Shown in pieces: positions 1 through 7,985 of a stretch of 64,000 nt of DNA (position 1 is the stretch's first letter; every line of letters begins with the position of its first letter). The stretch comes from Candidatus Gastranaerophilales bacterium. Its GTDB lineage: Bacteria; Cyanobacteriota; Vampirovibrionia; Gastranaerophilales; Gastranaerophilaceae. Position numbers and translations under genes: made by a program. The notes beneath the pieces are model-generated. The model saw nothing but the letters and a program-made list of their open reading frames with translations. It made no database searches and was not told the origin of the DNA. The stretch is taken from the NCBI GenBank assembly GCA_017415185.1, contig JAFQHZ010000006.1:1-64000 (forward strand), given 5' to 3'.

Positions 1-553
1 CAACAGGTGCTAGAATTTGGTTATTTAGCTCAATTAAAGTTGTATCCAACCCCATTTCTATAAGGTTTTCAGCAATTTCTATTCCAATAAAACCGCCGCC
101 AATGACCGCTACTTTTTTAACAGGATTGTTTTTAATATAGCTTTTAATTTTATCAGCATCATTTAAAGTTCTAACAACAAAAATCTTGTCTTTATTTAAG
201 CCCGAAAAATCAGGAACAATAGGGCTTGCGCCGTTTGCTAAAACTAAATAATCATAACTTAATTTTTCATTAGAGCTTGTAATGACAAATTTTTCATCTT
301 TGTTTATTTCAACGACTTCTGTTTCTAAGCGAACATCAATATTAAACCAAGATTTGAACTTTTGAGGGGTCGAAACAAGGATACTATCTCTATTTGGAAT
401 AACATCAGAAATGTAATACGGCAGACCACAATTAGCGATTGAGACTTCGCTTGTTCGCTCTAGAATTATTATTTCAGCATCTTCATTTAGCCTTCTTAAT
501 CTTGTTGCACAACTTGCACCTGCTGCACCGCCACCAATAATTATTACCCTCAT
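1..553 (-). CDS. FAD/NAD(P)-dependent disulfide oxidoreductase, CoA-disulfide reductase/NADH oxidase type (3' end outside window)
   Basis: Flavin-dependent pyridine-nucleotide oxidoreductase. The N-terminus begins MRVIIIGGGAAGASCA, an FAD-binding GxGxxG Rossmann motif. The motif SIANCGLPYYI near residues 38-48 carries the single redox cysteine (about C42) typical of CoA-disulfide reductase, NADH oxidase and NADH peroxidase relatives. A second, NAD-binding Rossmann motif (VIGGGFIGIEIAENL) lies near residue 155. The ATG is preceded by the ribosome site AGAGGTG. The gene runs off the left edge, so the C-terminal dimerisation domain and exact substrate cannot be judged. The family assignment is firm; the choice among its members is not. 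Confidence 0.85.
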   Translation of the reverse strand, partial: MRVIIIGGGAAGASCATRLRRLNEDAEIIILERTSEVSIANCGLPYYISDVIPNRDSILVSTPQKFKSWFNIDVRLETEVVEINKDEKFVITSSNEKLSYDYLVLANGASPIVPDFSGLNKDKIFVVRTLNDADKIKSYIKNNPVKKVAVIGGGFIGIEIAENLIEMGLDTTLIELNNQILAPV

Positions 554-699
554 AAACACCTCTTTTGGTTGTTAACTGTATAAATATTAACATATTTAGC
601 AAAATTATTCAGTTGTATTAACAACAAAAAATCATTTATTTCTACGATACAAAAGTAGCTTCAAACCCTTTATCATGAACCTCGGAGGAAGGTTAAACT

Positions 700-975
700 A
701 TGGTCTCAAGTATCCCAATGAATATGGGCTATAACAATAATCCTTATATTGTAATGCCTTTGAACAAAACTCGTGATGATGGAATGACTGTTGAATGCTC
801 GACTCCTGCAACAAAATTCCCTGATGAGTTTATGAATAATTTAGACGATATTAAAGCAGCTGATGCTGATGGTAATAATATTATTAGCTTGTGGGAACTT
901 CAAAACTTTGAAGGTAAAACAGAATTTGCTCAAACAGTTTTAGAAATAATGGAAAAAATACGCACAAGATTTTAG
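700..975 (+). CDS. Small EF-hand-like protein, function unknown
   Basis: A 91-residue soluble protein with no signal peptide or membrane segment. Residues about 54-65 read DADGNNIISLWE, which fits a calcium-binding EF-hand loop (acidic or Asn at loop positions 1, 3, 5 and Glu at 12), although position 6 is Asn instead of the usual Gly. The ATG is chosen because a very strong ribosome site, GGAGGAAGG, lies just upstream. It stands alone between two leftward genes. Calcium binding is inferred from a single loop, and no role can be assigned. A second protein in this window (near 27.4-29.7 kb) has a more canonical EF-hand loop. Confidence 0.7.
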   Translation: MVSSIPMNMGYNNNPYIVMPLNKTRDDGMTVECSTPATKFPDEFMNNLDDIKAADADGNNIISLWELQNFEGKTEFAQTVLEIMEKIRTRF

Positions 976-998
976 ATATAGAAATTATCAAGTTTAAT

Positions 999-2261
999 TC
1001 AATATTTTTTAATATAACTAAACAAATCATATTTTCTTTTTATTGAATCATAAGTCATTCTACGAATTTTGCCCGTCACAGGATAATCAGCAAAAGCTCT
1101 ATCATGCAACCCGCCAATTGCCCATAGAATTCCAACATAACCATTTGCTGATGGTGCATCATAAGCAAATTTATCATTCAAATAAATAGCTGTTTTTAAT
1201 GCTTCTTCGGGTGTCGACATCCATTCCAAAATTTTCTTTGCCCAATACATTCTCAAATATCCGTGAATTGTTCCTTCTTTTATTAATTGGGTTTGTGTTG
1301 CATTCCATAATTTGTCGTGCGTTTTTGCACTTTCTAACATTTCTATTGAATAAATATATGGTCTAATATCGTATTTATGATTTTCAAGTGACATTTTTGC
1401 CCAATTTGGAATTGAAGAAAAATTTTTGAAACTTTTTGAATACAGACAAAAATTATCAGATAGCTCTTTTCTGATTATTAACTCCTCTAAAAAAGTCTCT
1501 TTATTAATATCTTTTACTCCTGATTGTATGACTTCCAAAGCTATTCTTTGAGAAGATATAAAACCCAAATTTAAATATTTAGATAAGCTGGAAACCACGT
1601 TTACTGAAGGATCGTTTTTATTTTCAGAATAATACTGTAACTTGTTTTTAATAAAATCATCTAAAACATAATCCGCTTCAACTTTATCAGAAGTTAAATT
1701 CATAAATTCAGTCAAAAATGGATAGATGTTATGATAAATTTTTATCCTTAGAGTCGCAGCACTATATTCTTGCTTTTTAGATACAAATTTTGCAGGGATT
1801 ATATTATGTCCGTCTATTTCGTATATTTTAAAATCAGCATTTTTTAAATAATCTCTTTTTAAAATCGGATTAAAATCAATAATTAAAATCGCAGGTTTCG
1901 TATTTTTTATTATTTCAACTGGTGTATTTTCAATAATTTCAAAATCTAAACCAATATTACTAAATTGTGTTTTAGTTTGTTCAACTTGGTTATCAATAAA
2001 TCTTTGTTTTTGTAGGTAGTCATATTTAATTTTTGGATGGATTATTTTAAGGGATAAATTTAATTCTTTGCTTTTTTCTATCGCAAATTGAAGTGCAAAA
2101 TTGTCTTTTGCTCTTATTTCTCTTTCGCAAAGGTAAACAATTTCCCCTTTTCTAATTGGCTTACTATTGAGCTCATAAATCCTTGCAGGATTGGTTTTTT
2201 GCTCTATAATGAAGTCTGTCGAAATATAATTCAACAAAGTATTTCTTATAATTCTTGGCAT
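999..2261 (-). CDS. phr: Class II CPD DNA photolyase
   Basis: Flavoenzyme that repairs UV-induced cyclobutane pyrimidine dimers using light. Class II signatures in the C-terminal FAD-binding half are clear: EELIIRKELSDNFC, HDKLWNATQ, GYLRMYWAKKILEW and NGYVGILWAIGGLHDRAF followed by PVTGKIRRM. The N-terminal half is the alpha/beta antenna domain. At 420 residues it is slightly shorter than many class II enzymes (about 440-480). No ribosome site precedes the ATG; instead a TAAAAT box ends 6 nt before it, so the message may be leaderless. Photoreactivation is unexpected for an obligate gut anaerobe and may indicate exposure outside the host. Confidence 0.9.
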   Translation of the reverse strand: MPRIIRNTLLNYISTDFIIEQKTNPARIYELNSKPIRKGEIVYLCEREIRAKDNFALQFAIEKSKELNLSLKIIHPKIKYDYLQKQRFIDNQVEQTKTQFSNIGLDFEIIENTPVEIIKNTKPAILIIDFNPILKRDYLKNADFKIYEIDGHNIIPAKFVSKKQEYSAATLRIKIYHNIYPFLTEFMNLTSDKVEADYVLDDFIKNKLQYYSENKNDPSVNVVSSLSKYLNLGFISSQRIALEVIQSGVKDINKETFLEELIIRKELSDNFCLYSKSFKNFSSIPNWAKMSLENHKYDIRPYIYSIEMLESAKTHDKLWNATQTQLIKEGTIHGYLRMYWAKKILEWMSTPEEALKTAIYLNDKFAYDAPSANGYVGILWAIGGLHDRAFADYPVTGKIRRMTYDSIKRKYDLFSYIKKY

Positions 2262-2410
2262 TTGTAAATTTTAAAATGCATAATCAGAAAATACATTAGC
2301 TAAACTTCCAAGAGGTAAATATAAAATTTCAGCTGTACAATAATATCAGATAACATAGCTGGTAGTTAAGTTAAATAATTTGTGCTATCATTCAAAAAAG
2401 AGGTATAGCT

Positions 2411-3082
2411 GTGTTTGATATTAATGTTTGGCTTGATATTATAATCAAAAAATTACAAAACGAATTTGAACAAAGATTATTATTTGTAGGGCTTCAGGGT
2501 AGTTATAACAGAGGTGAAGCAACCCCAAATAGTGATATTGATATTGTGGTAATTTTAGAAAATTTAAGTTTTGAAGACTTAAAAAAATATCATTTGATAA
2601 TTGATAGTATGCCAGATAAAGATAAATCTTGTGGTTTTATTTCAGGTAGAGAGGAACTGCAAAATTGGTCTAAATCGGACTTGTTTCAATTTTTCTATGA
2701 TACAAAATCTCTTATTGGTAACTTGCAAGATTTAATTCAAGCTCCAACTATAGAAGATGCGAAACAAGCAGTAAAAATTGGTTCTGAAAATTTGTACCAT
2801 ACTTCTGTCCATAGCTTTATTCATTCTAATAATCGTGCTGAAGATTTGAAAAATCTATATAAAAGTACTTTTTTTATTTTGCAGGCAAAATATTTTAAAG
2901 AAACTGAAAAATATATTCCAACAAAAAATCAACTTTTAGAAATACTAAATGGAATTGATAGAGATATTTTGAATATCTGCATTAATAGAAATAATATTAA
3001 TGATAATGAACCAATTGAACTTGAAAATTTATACAAAATGTTAATACAATGGAGTTCAGATAATATTAAAATGTTTTCATAA
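2411..3082 (+). CDS. Nucleotidyltransferase-fold protein (pol-beta superfamily)
   Basis: The N-terminal third contains the minimal nucleotidyltransferase signature: GSYNRGEA at residues 30-37 followed by SDIDIVVIL, with D42 and D44 as the metal-binding pair. The C-terminal half is helical with no motif I recognise. Such proteins include antibiotic nucleotidyltransferases, MNT-type antitoxins and tRNA- or protein-modifying enzymes; nothing here separates these. The start is GTG at 2411 with AAAGAGG upstream. It ends 11 nt before bcp and is probably cotranscribed with it. No HEPN toxin partner is adjacent, which argues against a MNT/HEPN toxin pair. Confidence 0.75.
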   Translation: MFDINVWLDIIIKKLQNEFEQRLLFVGLQGSYNRGEATPNSDIDIVVILENLSFEDLKKYHLIIDSMPDKDKSCGFISGREELQNWSKSDLFQFFYDTKSLIGNLQDLIQAPTIEDAKQAVKIGSENLYHTSVHSFIHSNNRAEDLKNLYKSTFFILQAKYFKETEKYIPTKNQLLEILNGIDRDILNICINRNNINDNEPIELENLYKMLIQWSSDNIKMFS

Positions 3083-3093
3083 GGATGTATATA

Positions 3094-3540
3094 ATGAACA
3101 ATATAAAACTACAAGGCATTGATGGTGATGGCATAGAAAAAGAATATTCTTTAAATGATTTTAAAGGGCAAAAAGTTATTTTGTACTTTTACCCAAAAGA
3201 TAATACTTCTGGCTGCACACAAGAAGCGTGCGATTTTAGAGATAACATAAACAGGCTAACAAGTTTTGCAACTGTAATTGGCGTTAGCCCAGATAGCATT
3301 AAAAGTCATTTAAAATTTAAAGAAAAACAGAGCCTCAATTTTATTTTGCTTTCTGACCCAGAACACAAACTTGCTGAAGCTTTTAATGTTTGGGTTGAAA
3401 AGTCTATGTACGGCAGAAAATATATGGGTATTGAACGCTCAACTTTTGTGCTAGATGAAAACTTGAATATTATTAAAGAGTGGCGCAAAGTAAAAGTCAA
3501 AGGCCACGTTGATGAAGTTATTGATTATTTGAATGCATAA
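3094..3540 (+). CDS. bcp: Thioredoxin-dependent peroxiredoxin, Bcp/PrxQ type
   Basis: Peroxiredoxin that reduces hydroperoxides using thioredoxin. The peroxidatic cysteine (C41) lies in PKDNTSGCTQEACDF and the resolving cysteine follows five residues later (C46), the PrxQ arrangement. The rest of the thioredoxin-like fold is present (YPKD, GVSPDS, LLSDPEHK) at the usual length of about 150 residues. An ATG at 3085 is in frame, but the ribosome site AAGGA (3081-3085) is correctly spaced only for the ATG at 3094, so that start is preferred. It is the last ordinary gene before the island, and an 11-bp repeat array begins directly after its stop codon. Confidence 0.93.
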   Translation: MNNIKLQGIDGDGIEKEYSLNDFKGQKVILYFYPKDNTSGCTQEACDFRDNINRLTSFATVIGVSPDSIKSHLKFKEKQSLNFILLSDPEHKLAEAFNVWVEKSMYGRKYMGIERSTFVLDENLNIIKEWRKVKVKGHVDEVIDYLNA

Positions 3541-3606
3541 TTTAAACAATTTTTAAACGTGTTTTAAACAGAATTTAAACGCCTTTTAAAAGATATTTAA
3601 AAGGCG
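3541..3606 (+). repeat. 11-bp phased TTTAAAC array, copy 1 (six units)
   Basis: TTTAAA starts at 3541, 3552, 3563, 3574, 3585 and 3596, exactly 11 bp apart, with consensus TTTAAAC plus four variable bases. It starts at the base after the bcp stop codon. The period is about one helical turn and not a multiple of three, so it is not coding. The last units also form the stem of a terminator hairpin. A second array of the same design lies at 15551. Confidence 0.85.
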
Positions 3607-3613
3607 TTTTTGT
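3576..3613 (+). terminator. Terminator after bcp
   Basis: AAACGCCTTTTAAA pairs with TTTAAAAGGCGTTT around a 5-nt loop, followed by a T run. It is built from the last units of the 11-bp array. Confidence 0.7.
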
Positions 3614-3631
3614 TCGTTTGCCCTTTCATAC

Positions 3632-3660
3632 TTTACTTTCTCTTGCTTTTGAGTGATGTA
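3632..3660 (+). promoter_or_regulatory. Island promoter element, copy A (integrase)
   Basis: TTTACT (3632-3637), a 17-bp spacer ending in GAGT, then GATGTA (3655-3660) continuing as ATGT. The integrase start codon lies about 22 nt downstream. The same layout recurs at 14831, 16659, 21615 (minus) and 23964 (minus). It reads as a promoter with a good -35 and a non-consensus -10; an operator or recombinase-binding role is also possible. Confidence 0.65.
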
Positions 3661-3681
3661 TGTTGCTCGAAAGGTTTGTAG

Positions 3682-4221
3682 ATGAATGCTGTTGACCCAA
3701 TAAAAAGCCTTGACGATATTAGAAAAATGAAAGAATTTTTGGCGAAAAAGCCGAGGAACGCTTTGCTCTTCAGCTTTGGGATAAATAGCGGATTGAGGAT
3801 TTCTGATATACTTGCGCTTAATGTCGGGGATGTTAGGGGCAAAGAGTATATTGAAATTAGAGAACTGAAAACGGGAAAGCGAAAAATATTTCCGATTAAT
3901 GATAAGCTGAAGCAGGAGATTGAAGAATTTACTAAGGGAATGCCGGAGGAACAACCACTGTTTTATACACAGAAGAGGAGACGAATGGAAAGGAGTCGGG
4001 CGTATAAGATTTTAAACAAAGCTGCAAGAGCTGTGGGGATAACAAGACGAATCGGTACGCATACGCTGAGGAAAACATTTGGATACCATTGCTACCAAAA
4101 ATACGACGATGTCGTGCTGCTACAAAAGATTTTTAACCACTCTTCACCCCAAATCACCCTCCGCTACATCGACATCGAACAAGAAGATATAGATGCAGTG
4201 TATAGGGAGTTTTATTTGTAA
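3682..4221 (+). CDS. Tyrosine recombinase, catalytic domain only
   Basis: Site-specific recombinase of the phage-integrase family. The catalytic set is complete: R39 in SGLRISD, a lysine near K66 in LKTGK, H127 and R130 in HTLRK, H153 in NHSS, and nucleophile Y162 in LRYIDI. It is only 179 residues and lacks the N-terminal SAM-like core-binding domain of full integrases, similar in size to FimB/FimE-type or orphan recombinases. Its base composition is richer in GC than its flanks, like the Mu-like operon at 18.2-21.6 kb. It lies at the left edge of the island and convergent to the next gene. It may move the island, invert a segment, or be a remnant that needs a partner for DNA binding. Confidence 0.88.
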   Translation: MNAVDPIKSLDDIRKMKEFLAKKPRNALLFSFGINSGLRISDILALNVGDVRGKEYIEIRELKTGKRKIFPINDKLKQEIEEFTKGMPEEQPLFYTQKRRRMERSRAYKILNKAARAVGITRRIGTHTLRKTFGYHCYQKYDDVVLLQKIFNHSSPQITLRYIDIEQEDIDAVYREFYL

Positions 4222-4225
4222 AATT

Positions 4226-4813
4226 TTATTTATTAATATAGTTGATATGGTGGTTTATGATATAAATTATTCTGTTGTATTGCTCAATAAAATAACCATC
4301 AAAACATATTTTATAATTGCTTTCAACTCGAATAATATTAGGTAATAAGTATTCTAATACGTCGTAATTTTCTAAAATATGACCATGATCAATAATATAT
4401 AAAAAATTTCTTTTAAATATTTGAAATTTTTGCAATTTTTTTAATTTTTTATCAATAACGTTAATAATTGCATCAAAATATATATTAGTATCAACCATAC
4501 CTTTTGTTAAAGATGAATAAAAACTGTTTGATTTTGGAGTTGTTCTTCCGATTTCACCTTTAAATTTCCCTTTTTTATCATATTTTTTTAAAGCCAAAAC
4601 GGCTTCATTATAAGTATAGTTTTTCCCGTGTATTTCTTGAAGGATTTTTATTTGTTCGCCATCAAAGTTTGATTGTGTTATTTCTAAACCAATATTATCT
4701 CTTATATTTCCAAAATCTGGTTCTTCTCTTTTTTCAAAATTATGTAACTTGGTGCCAAAGTAAAATTTTAGCCTTGCGAGTGCCAAGTATTCCTCGTTAT
4801 ATTTGTTATCCAT
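4226..4813 (-). CDS. Unknown protein with a nuclease-like PDF...IGLEIT motif
   Basis: A 195-residue protein I do not recognise. Residues about 30-50 read EEPDF, nine residues, then IGLEIT, which resembles the acidic core of PD-(D/E)xK nucleases (an Asp on one strand, Glu two residues before the last catalytic position) with Thr instead of the usual Lys. The rest is rich in Lys, Asn, Tyr and Ile with no signal peptide or membrane segment. It converges on the integrase with a 4-bp gap and lies just before the type I restriction operon, so a defence role is plausible. The nuclease reading is a weak inference. Confidence 0.6.
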   Translation of the reverse strand: MDNKYNEEYLALARLKFYFGTKLHNFEKREEPDFGNIRDNIGLEITQSNFDGEQIKILQEIHGKNYTYNEAVLALKKYDKKGKFKGEIGRTTPKSNSFYSSLTKGMVDTNIYFDAIINVIDKKLKKLQKFQIFKRNFLYIIDHGHILENYDVLEYLLPNIIRVESNYKICFDGYFIEQYNRIIYIINHHINYINK

Positions 4814-4955
4814 ATTTTATATTTTATCAAATTTAATTATTATTAATGATTATAGCATTGAGTTAAATTATATTTGTACAATATAAATATATTTATATTT
4901 TATATACGAAAAAGTCTCATCCTAATAAAGCAATAAAATCTATAGATATTATTTA

Positions 4956-4964
4956 TGCTATAAT
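4956..4964 (+). promoter_or_regulatory. Extended -10 promoter for the hsd operon
   Basis: TGC followed by the perfect -10 TATAAT (4959-4964), 24 nt before the hsdR ATG. The -35 region is weak, as is usual for extended -10 promoters. Confidence 0.5.
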
Positions 4965-4987
4965 TATCAAAGAAGTATGAGGTCTTC

Positions 4988-7378
4988 ATGGATAAAAAAT
5001 CTTTATCAGAAAGAGATATTTGTACAAAGTTTATTACTCCTGCAATTGTTGAAGCTGGTTGGGATAGAAACACGCAAATTAGAGAAGAAGTCTCTTTTAC
5101 TGCTGGTAAAGTTATCGTAAGGGGCAAACTAGTTTCTCGTGGTAAACAAAAACGTGCTGACTATATTTTGTATTATAAGAATAATATTCCTATCGCTATT
5201 ATTGAGGCTAAAGACAATAAGCATTCAGTTGGAGCAGGTATTCAACAAGGGATTGATTATGCAGAAACATTAGACATTCCTTTTGTATTCTCATCAAATG
5301 GCGATGCTTTTTTATTTCATGATAAAACCATTGATTTGGGCAAGAAAGAAATCGAACTTCCTTTAAATAAGTTTCCAAGTCCTCATGAGTTGTGGAATAG
5401 ATACAAAAAATATAAACAAATAGAAGATGCCGAAGTTGAATCTATTTATACTCAAAATTATCATACTGATGCGAGTGGCAAAGAACCACGATATTATCAA
5501 AGAATTGCTATAAATAGAGCCGTTGAAGCTATTGCTAAAGGTCAAGATAGAACGTTACTTGTTATGGCAACGGGTACCGGTAAAACTTATACGGCATTCC
5601 AAATTATTTGGAGATTATGGAAGGCTCGCAAAAAGAAAAGAATTTTATTTTTAGCTGATAGAAATATTTTAATCGACCAAACAAAAGCTCAAGATTTCGC
5701 ACCTTTTGGCGATAAAATGACTAAAATTACAAAACGACAAATTGATAAATCTTATGAAATTTATCTTGCTTTATATCAAGGTTTAACTGGTAATGATGAA
5801 GATAAAGACGCATATAAACAATTTTCACCAGATTTTTTCGATTTAGTTGTAATTGATGAGTGTCATAGAGGTAGTGCTAAAGAAGATTCTGCTTGGCGTG
5901 AAGTCCTTGATTATTTTAGTTCAGCTTCTCATTTGGGTTTAACTGCAACACCAAAAGAGACAAAAGATGTTTCCAATATTGAATACTTTGGTGAACCAAT
6001 TTATACTTATTCGCTAAAACAAGGTATTGAAGATGGTTTTCTTGCACCATATAAAGTTATAAGACCTCTAATTAATATCGATTTAGATGGGTTAAAACTA
6101 CCACAAGGAACTATAGATAAATACGGAAATGAAGTTCCTAATAAAGAATTTAATACAAAAGATTTTGACAAGAAAATTGTAGTTGATGAGAGAACTGAAC
6201 TTGTTGCAAAGAGAATTACAGAATATTTAAAGAAAAATAATAGATTGGATAAGACTATTGTTTTCTGCGTAGATATTGATCATGCAAATAGAATGCGCCA
6301 AGCATTGGTAAATGAAAATGCTGATTTAGTTGCTCAAAACTCAAAATATGTAATGAAAATTACTGGTGATGATAATGAAGGCAAAATGGAATTAGATAAT
6401 TTTATAGATCCTGAATCAACTTATCCTGTAATTGCAACAACATCAAAACTAATGACAACTGGCGTTGATGCTAAAACATGTAAGCTAATTGTTCTTGATA
6501 GCAATATTAATTCAATGACAGAATTTAAACAAATCATTGGTCGTGGAACTCGTTTGAGACCAGATTTTGGCAAGTATTATTTCACGATTATGGATTTTAG
6601 AGGCGTGACTCGTTTATTTGAAGACAAGGAATTTGATGGAGAACCTGTTCAAATAAAAGAAGTAAAAGAAACTGAAGAAATGCCAGCTGATGAACAAACA
6701 AAAGAAGAAATTATCGATATAATTGATGAAATTTCAAAAGAAGAAACAGTTGTAGATATCCCACCAGATATTGATTTAACCGATATTGAAACTCCGACAA
6801 GAAAATTTTATGTAAATGGAGTTGAAGTTGTCCAAGTTGGTGAACGTGTTCAGTATTATGGTAAAGATGGAAAATTAATTACCGAAAGCCTTGTTGATTA
6901 TACGAAAAAGAATTTAAAAGAGCAGTTTGCGACAATGAACGATTTTATTAAAAAATGGTCTGAGGCTGACAAAAAATCTGCAATTATTGAAGAACTGGAA
7001 GAACAAGGTATTTTGTTTGAAGAGTTGAGGGAAGAAGTTAAACAGAAAACAGGCAAGGATTTAAGTATTTTTGATTTAATTTGCCATGTTGCTTTTGATA
7101 TGCCACCGCTTTCAAGAAAAGAAAGAGCAGAAAAGGTTAAGAAAAGAAATTATTTTGGTAAATATTCTGAAAAAGCTAGAGCTATTTTGAACGCTTTAAT
7201 TGATAAATTCGCAGATGAAGGAATTATGGAAATTGAAAATCGTAGTATTCTAAATTTTCAACCTTTTGATAAATTTGGTACACCAGTAGAAATTATTAAA
7301 GAATTTGGTGGTAAGGATAGATACGAAGAAGCAATCCGAGAACTTGAAAAAGAATTGTTTAGTGATGAGGTGGCATAG
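4988..7378 (+). CDS. hsdR: Type I restriction enzyme, R (motor/nuclease) subunit
   Basis: ATP-driven translocase and nuclease subunit of a type I restriction-modification complex; it cuts unmethylated foreign DNA far from the recognition site. The N-terminal nuclease core is visible (ADYILYY with D58, then IIEAKD with E73 and K75). The superfamily 2 helicase motifs follow: MATGTGKTYTA near residue 195, VVIDECHRG near 290, LGLTATP, and motif VI QIIGRGTRLRPDFGK. The C-terminal third matches the EcoEI-type HsdR C-domain. At 796 residues it has the length of the shorter EcoEI-like R subunits and appears intact. It is first in the operon hsdR, membrane protein, hsdM, hsdS, abi. Confidence 0.93.
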   Translation: MDKKSLSERDICTKFITPAIVEAGWDRNTQIREEVSFTAGKVIVRGKLVSRGKQKRADYILYYKNNIPIAIIEAKDNKHSVGAGIQQGIDYAETLDIPFVFSSNGDAFLFHDKTIDLGKKEIELPLNKFPSPHELWNRYKKYKQIEDAEVESIYTQNYHTDASGKEPRYYQRIAINRAVEAIAKGQDRTLLVMATGTGKTYTAFQIIWRLWKARKKKRILFLADRNILIDQTKAQDFAPFGDKMTKITKRQIDKSYEIYLALYQGLTGNDEDKDAYKQFSPDFFDLVVIDECHRGSAKEDSAWREVLDYFSSASHLGLTATPKETKDVSNIEYFGEPIYTYSLKQGIEDGFLAPYKVIRPLINIDLDGLKLPQGTIDKYGNEVPNKEFNTKDFDKKIVVDERTELVAKRITEYLKKNNRLDKTIVFCVDIDHANRMRQALVNENADLVAQNSKYVMKITGDDNEGKMELDNFIDPESTYPVIATTSKLMTTGVDAKTCKLIVLDSNINSMTEFKQIIGRGTRLRPDFGKYYFTIMDFRGVTRLFEDKEFDGEPVQIKEVKETEEMPADEQTKEEIIDIIDEISKEETVVDIPPDIDLTDIETPTRKFYVNGVEVVQVGERVQYYGKDGKLITESLVDYTKKNLKEQFATMNDFIKKWSEADKKSAIIEELEEQGILFEELREEVKQKTGKDLSIFDLICHVAFDMPPLSRKERAEKVKKRNYFGKYSEKARAILNALIDKFADEGIMEIENRSILNFQPFDKFGTPVEIIKEFGGKDRYEEAIRELEKELFSDEVA

Positions 7379-7972
7379 ATGTTAGTAGCAACTTGGATTA
7401 CTGCAATATCAACTTTATTAATGATGATAGCAACATGTTGTATGGCTTATTTTGCTTGGAAAGCATTAGATAGTTGGAAAAATCAACAAAAAAGACAAAA
7501 ATTAGTTAATTTGCTAGAAGGTCTAAATAAGTACATTCAAGAACTTCAACTTTATGAATTAGAATCAATCGTTTATTCGAAACAGTCTAAAAATAATCCA
7601 GAAAAAGATTTCTCTAATAAGGCATTTTTAAATAATGAAATTAAGCTGATTGATAATGAAATGACAGAAGAATTTGGCAGTTGCATTTTGCTTTTGAAAA
7701 ATTGGTTGGTAGACCATGAAGAGCATGAACAAATTTTGAATGAAATATGCGCCAAAATGCAAGTATATAGAATTTCAATTGATGACTATAATAAAGTAAA
7801 AAAGGAACTTGTTGCAGAAATGCATACAAATGCAAATATAATGTATGGAGGATTAGATCCTGAATTATCTAAAAATGTTAAAGAATTAAAAGCTGTAGCG
7901 GTAACTAATAGAGAAGAATTAATTAAACTGGTAAACAGATTTAAAGAATTAAATAAAAAATTATTAAAATAA
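7379..7972 (+). CDS. Membrane-anchored helical protein inside the type I restriction operon
   Basis: A 197-residue protein I cannot assign. Residues about 3-27 form one hydrophobic transmembrane helix followed by KNQQKRQK, predicting a cytoplasmic C-terminal body; this body is Leu/Lys/Glu-rich and probably a helical bundle. The ATG immediately follows the hsdR stop codon and uses the ribosome site GAGGTGG inside the end of hsdR, so the two are translationally coupled. Standard type I systems do not need such a protein. Likely ideas are a membrane sensor, an accessory effector like those inserted in other hsd operons, or an anchor for the complex; none is shown by the sequence. Confidence 0.75.
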   Translation: MLVATWITAISTLLMMIATCCMAYFAWKALDSWKNQQKRQKLVNLLEGLNKYIQELQLYELESIVYSKQSKNNPEKDFSNKAFLNNEIKLIDNEMTEEFGSCILLLKNWLVDHEEHEQILNEICAKMQVYRISIDDYNKVKKELVAEMHTNANIMYGGLDPELSKNVKELKAVAVTNREELIKLVNRFKELNKKLLK

Positions 7973-7985
7973 TCGGAGAATATAA

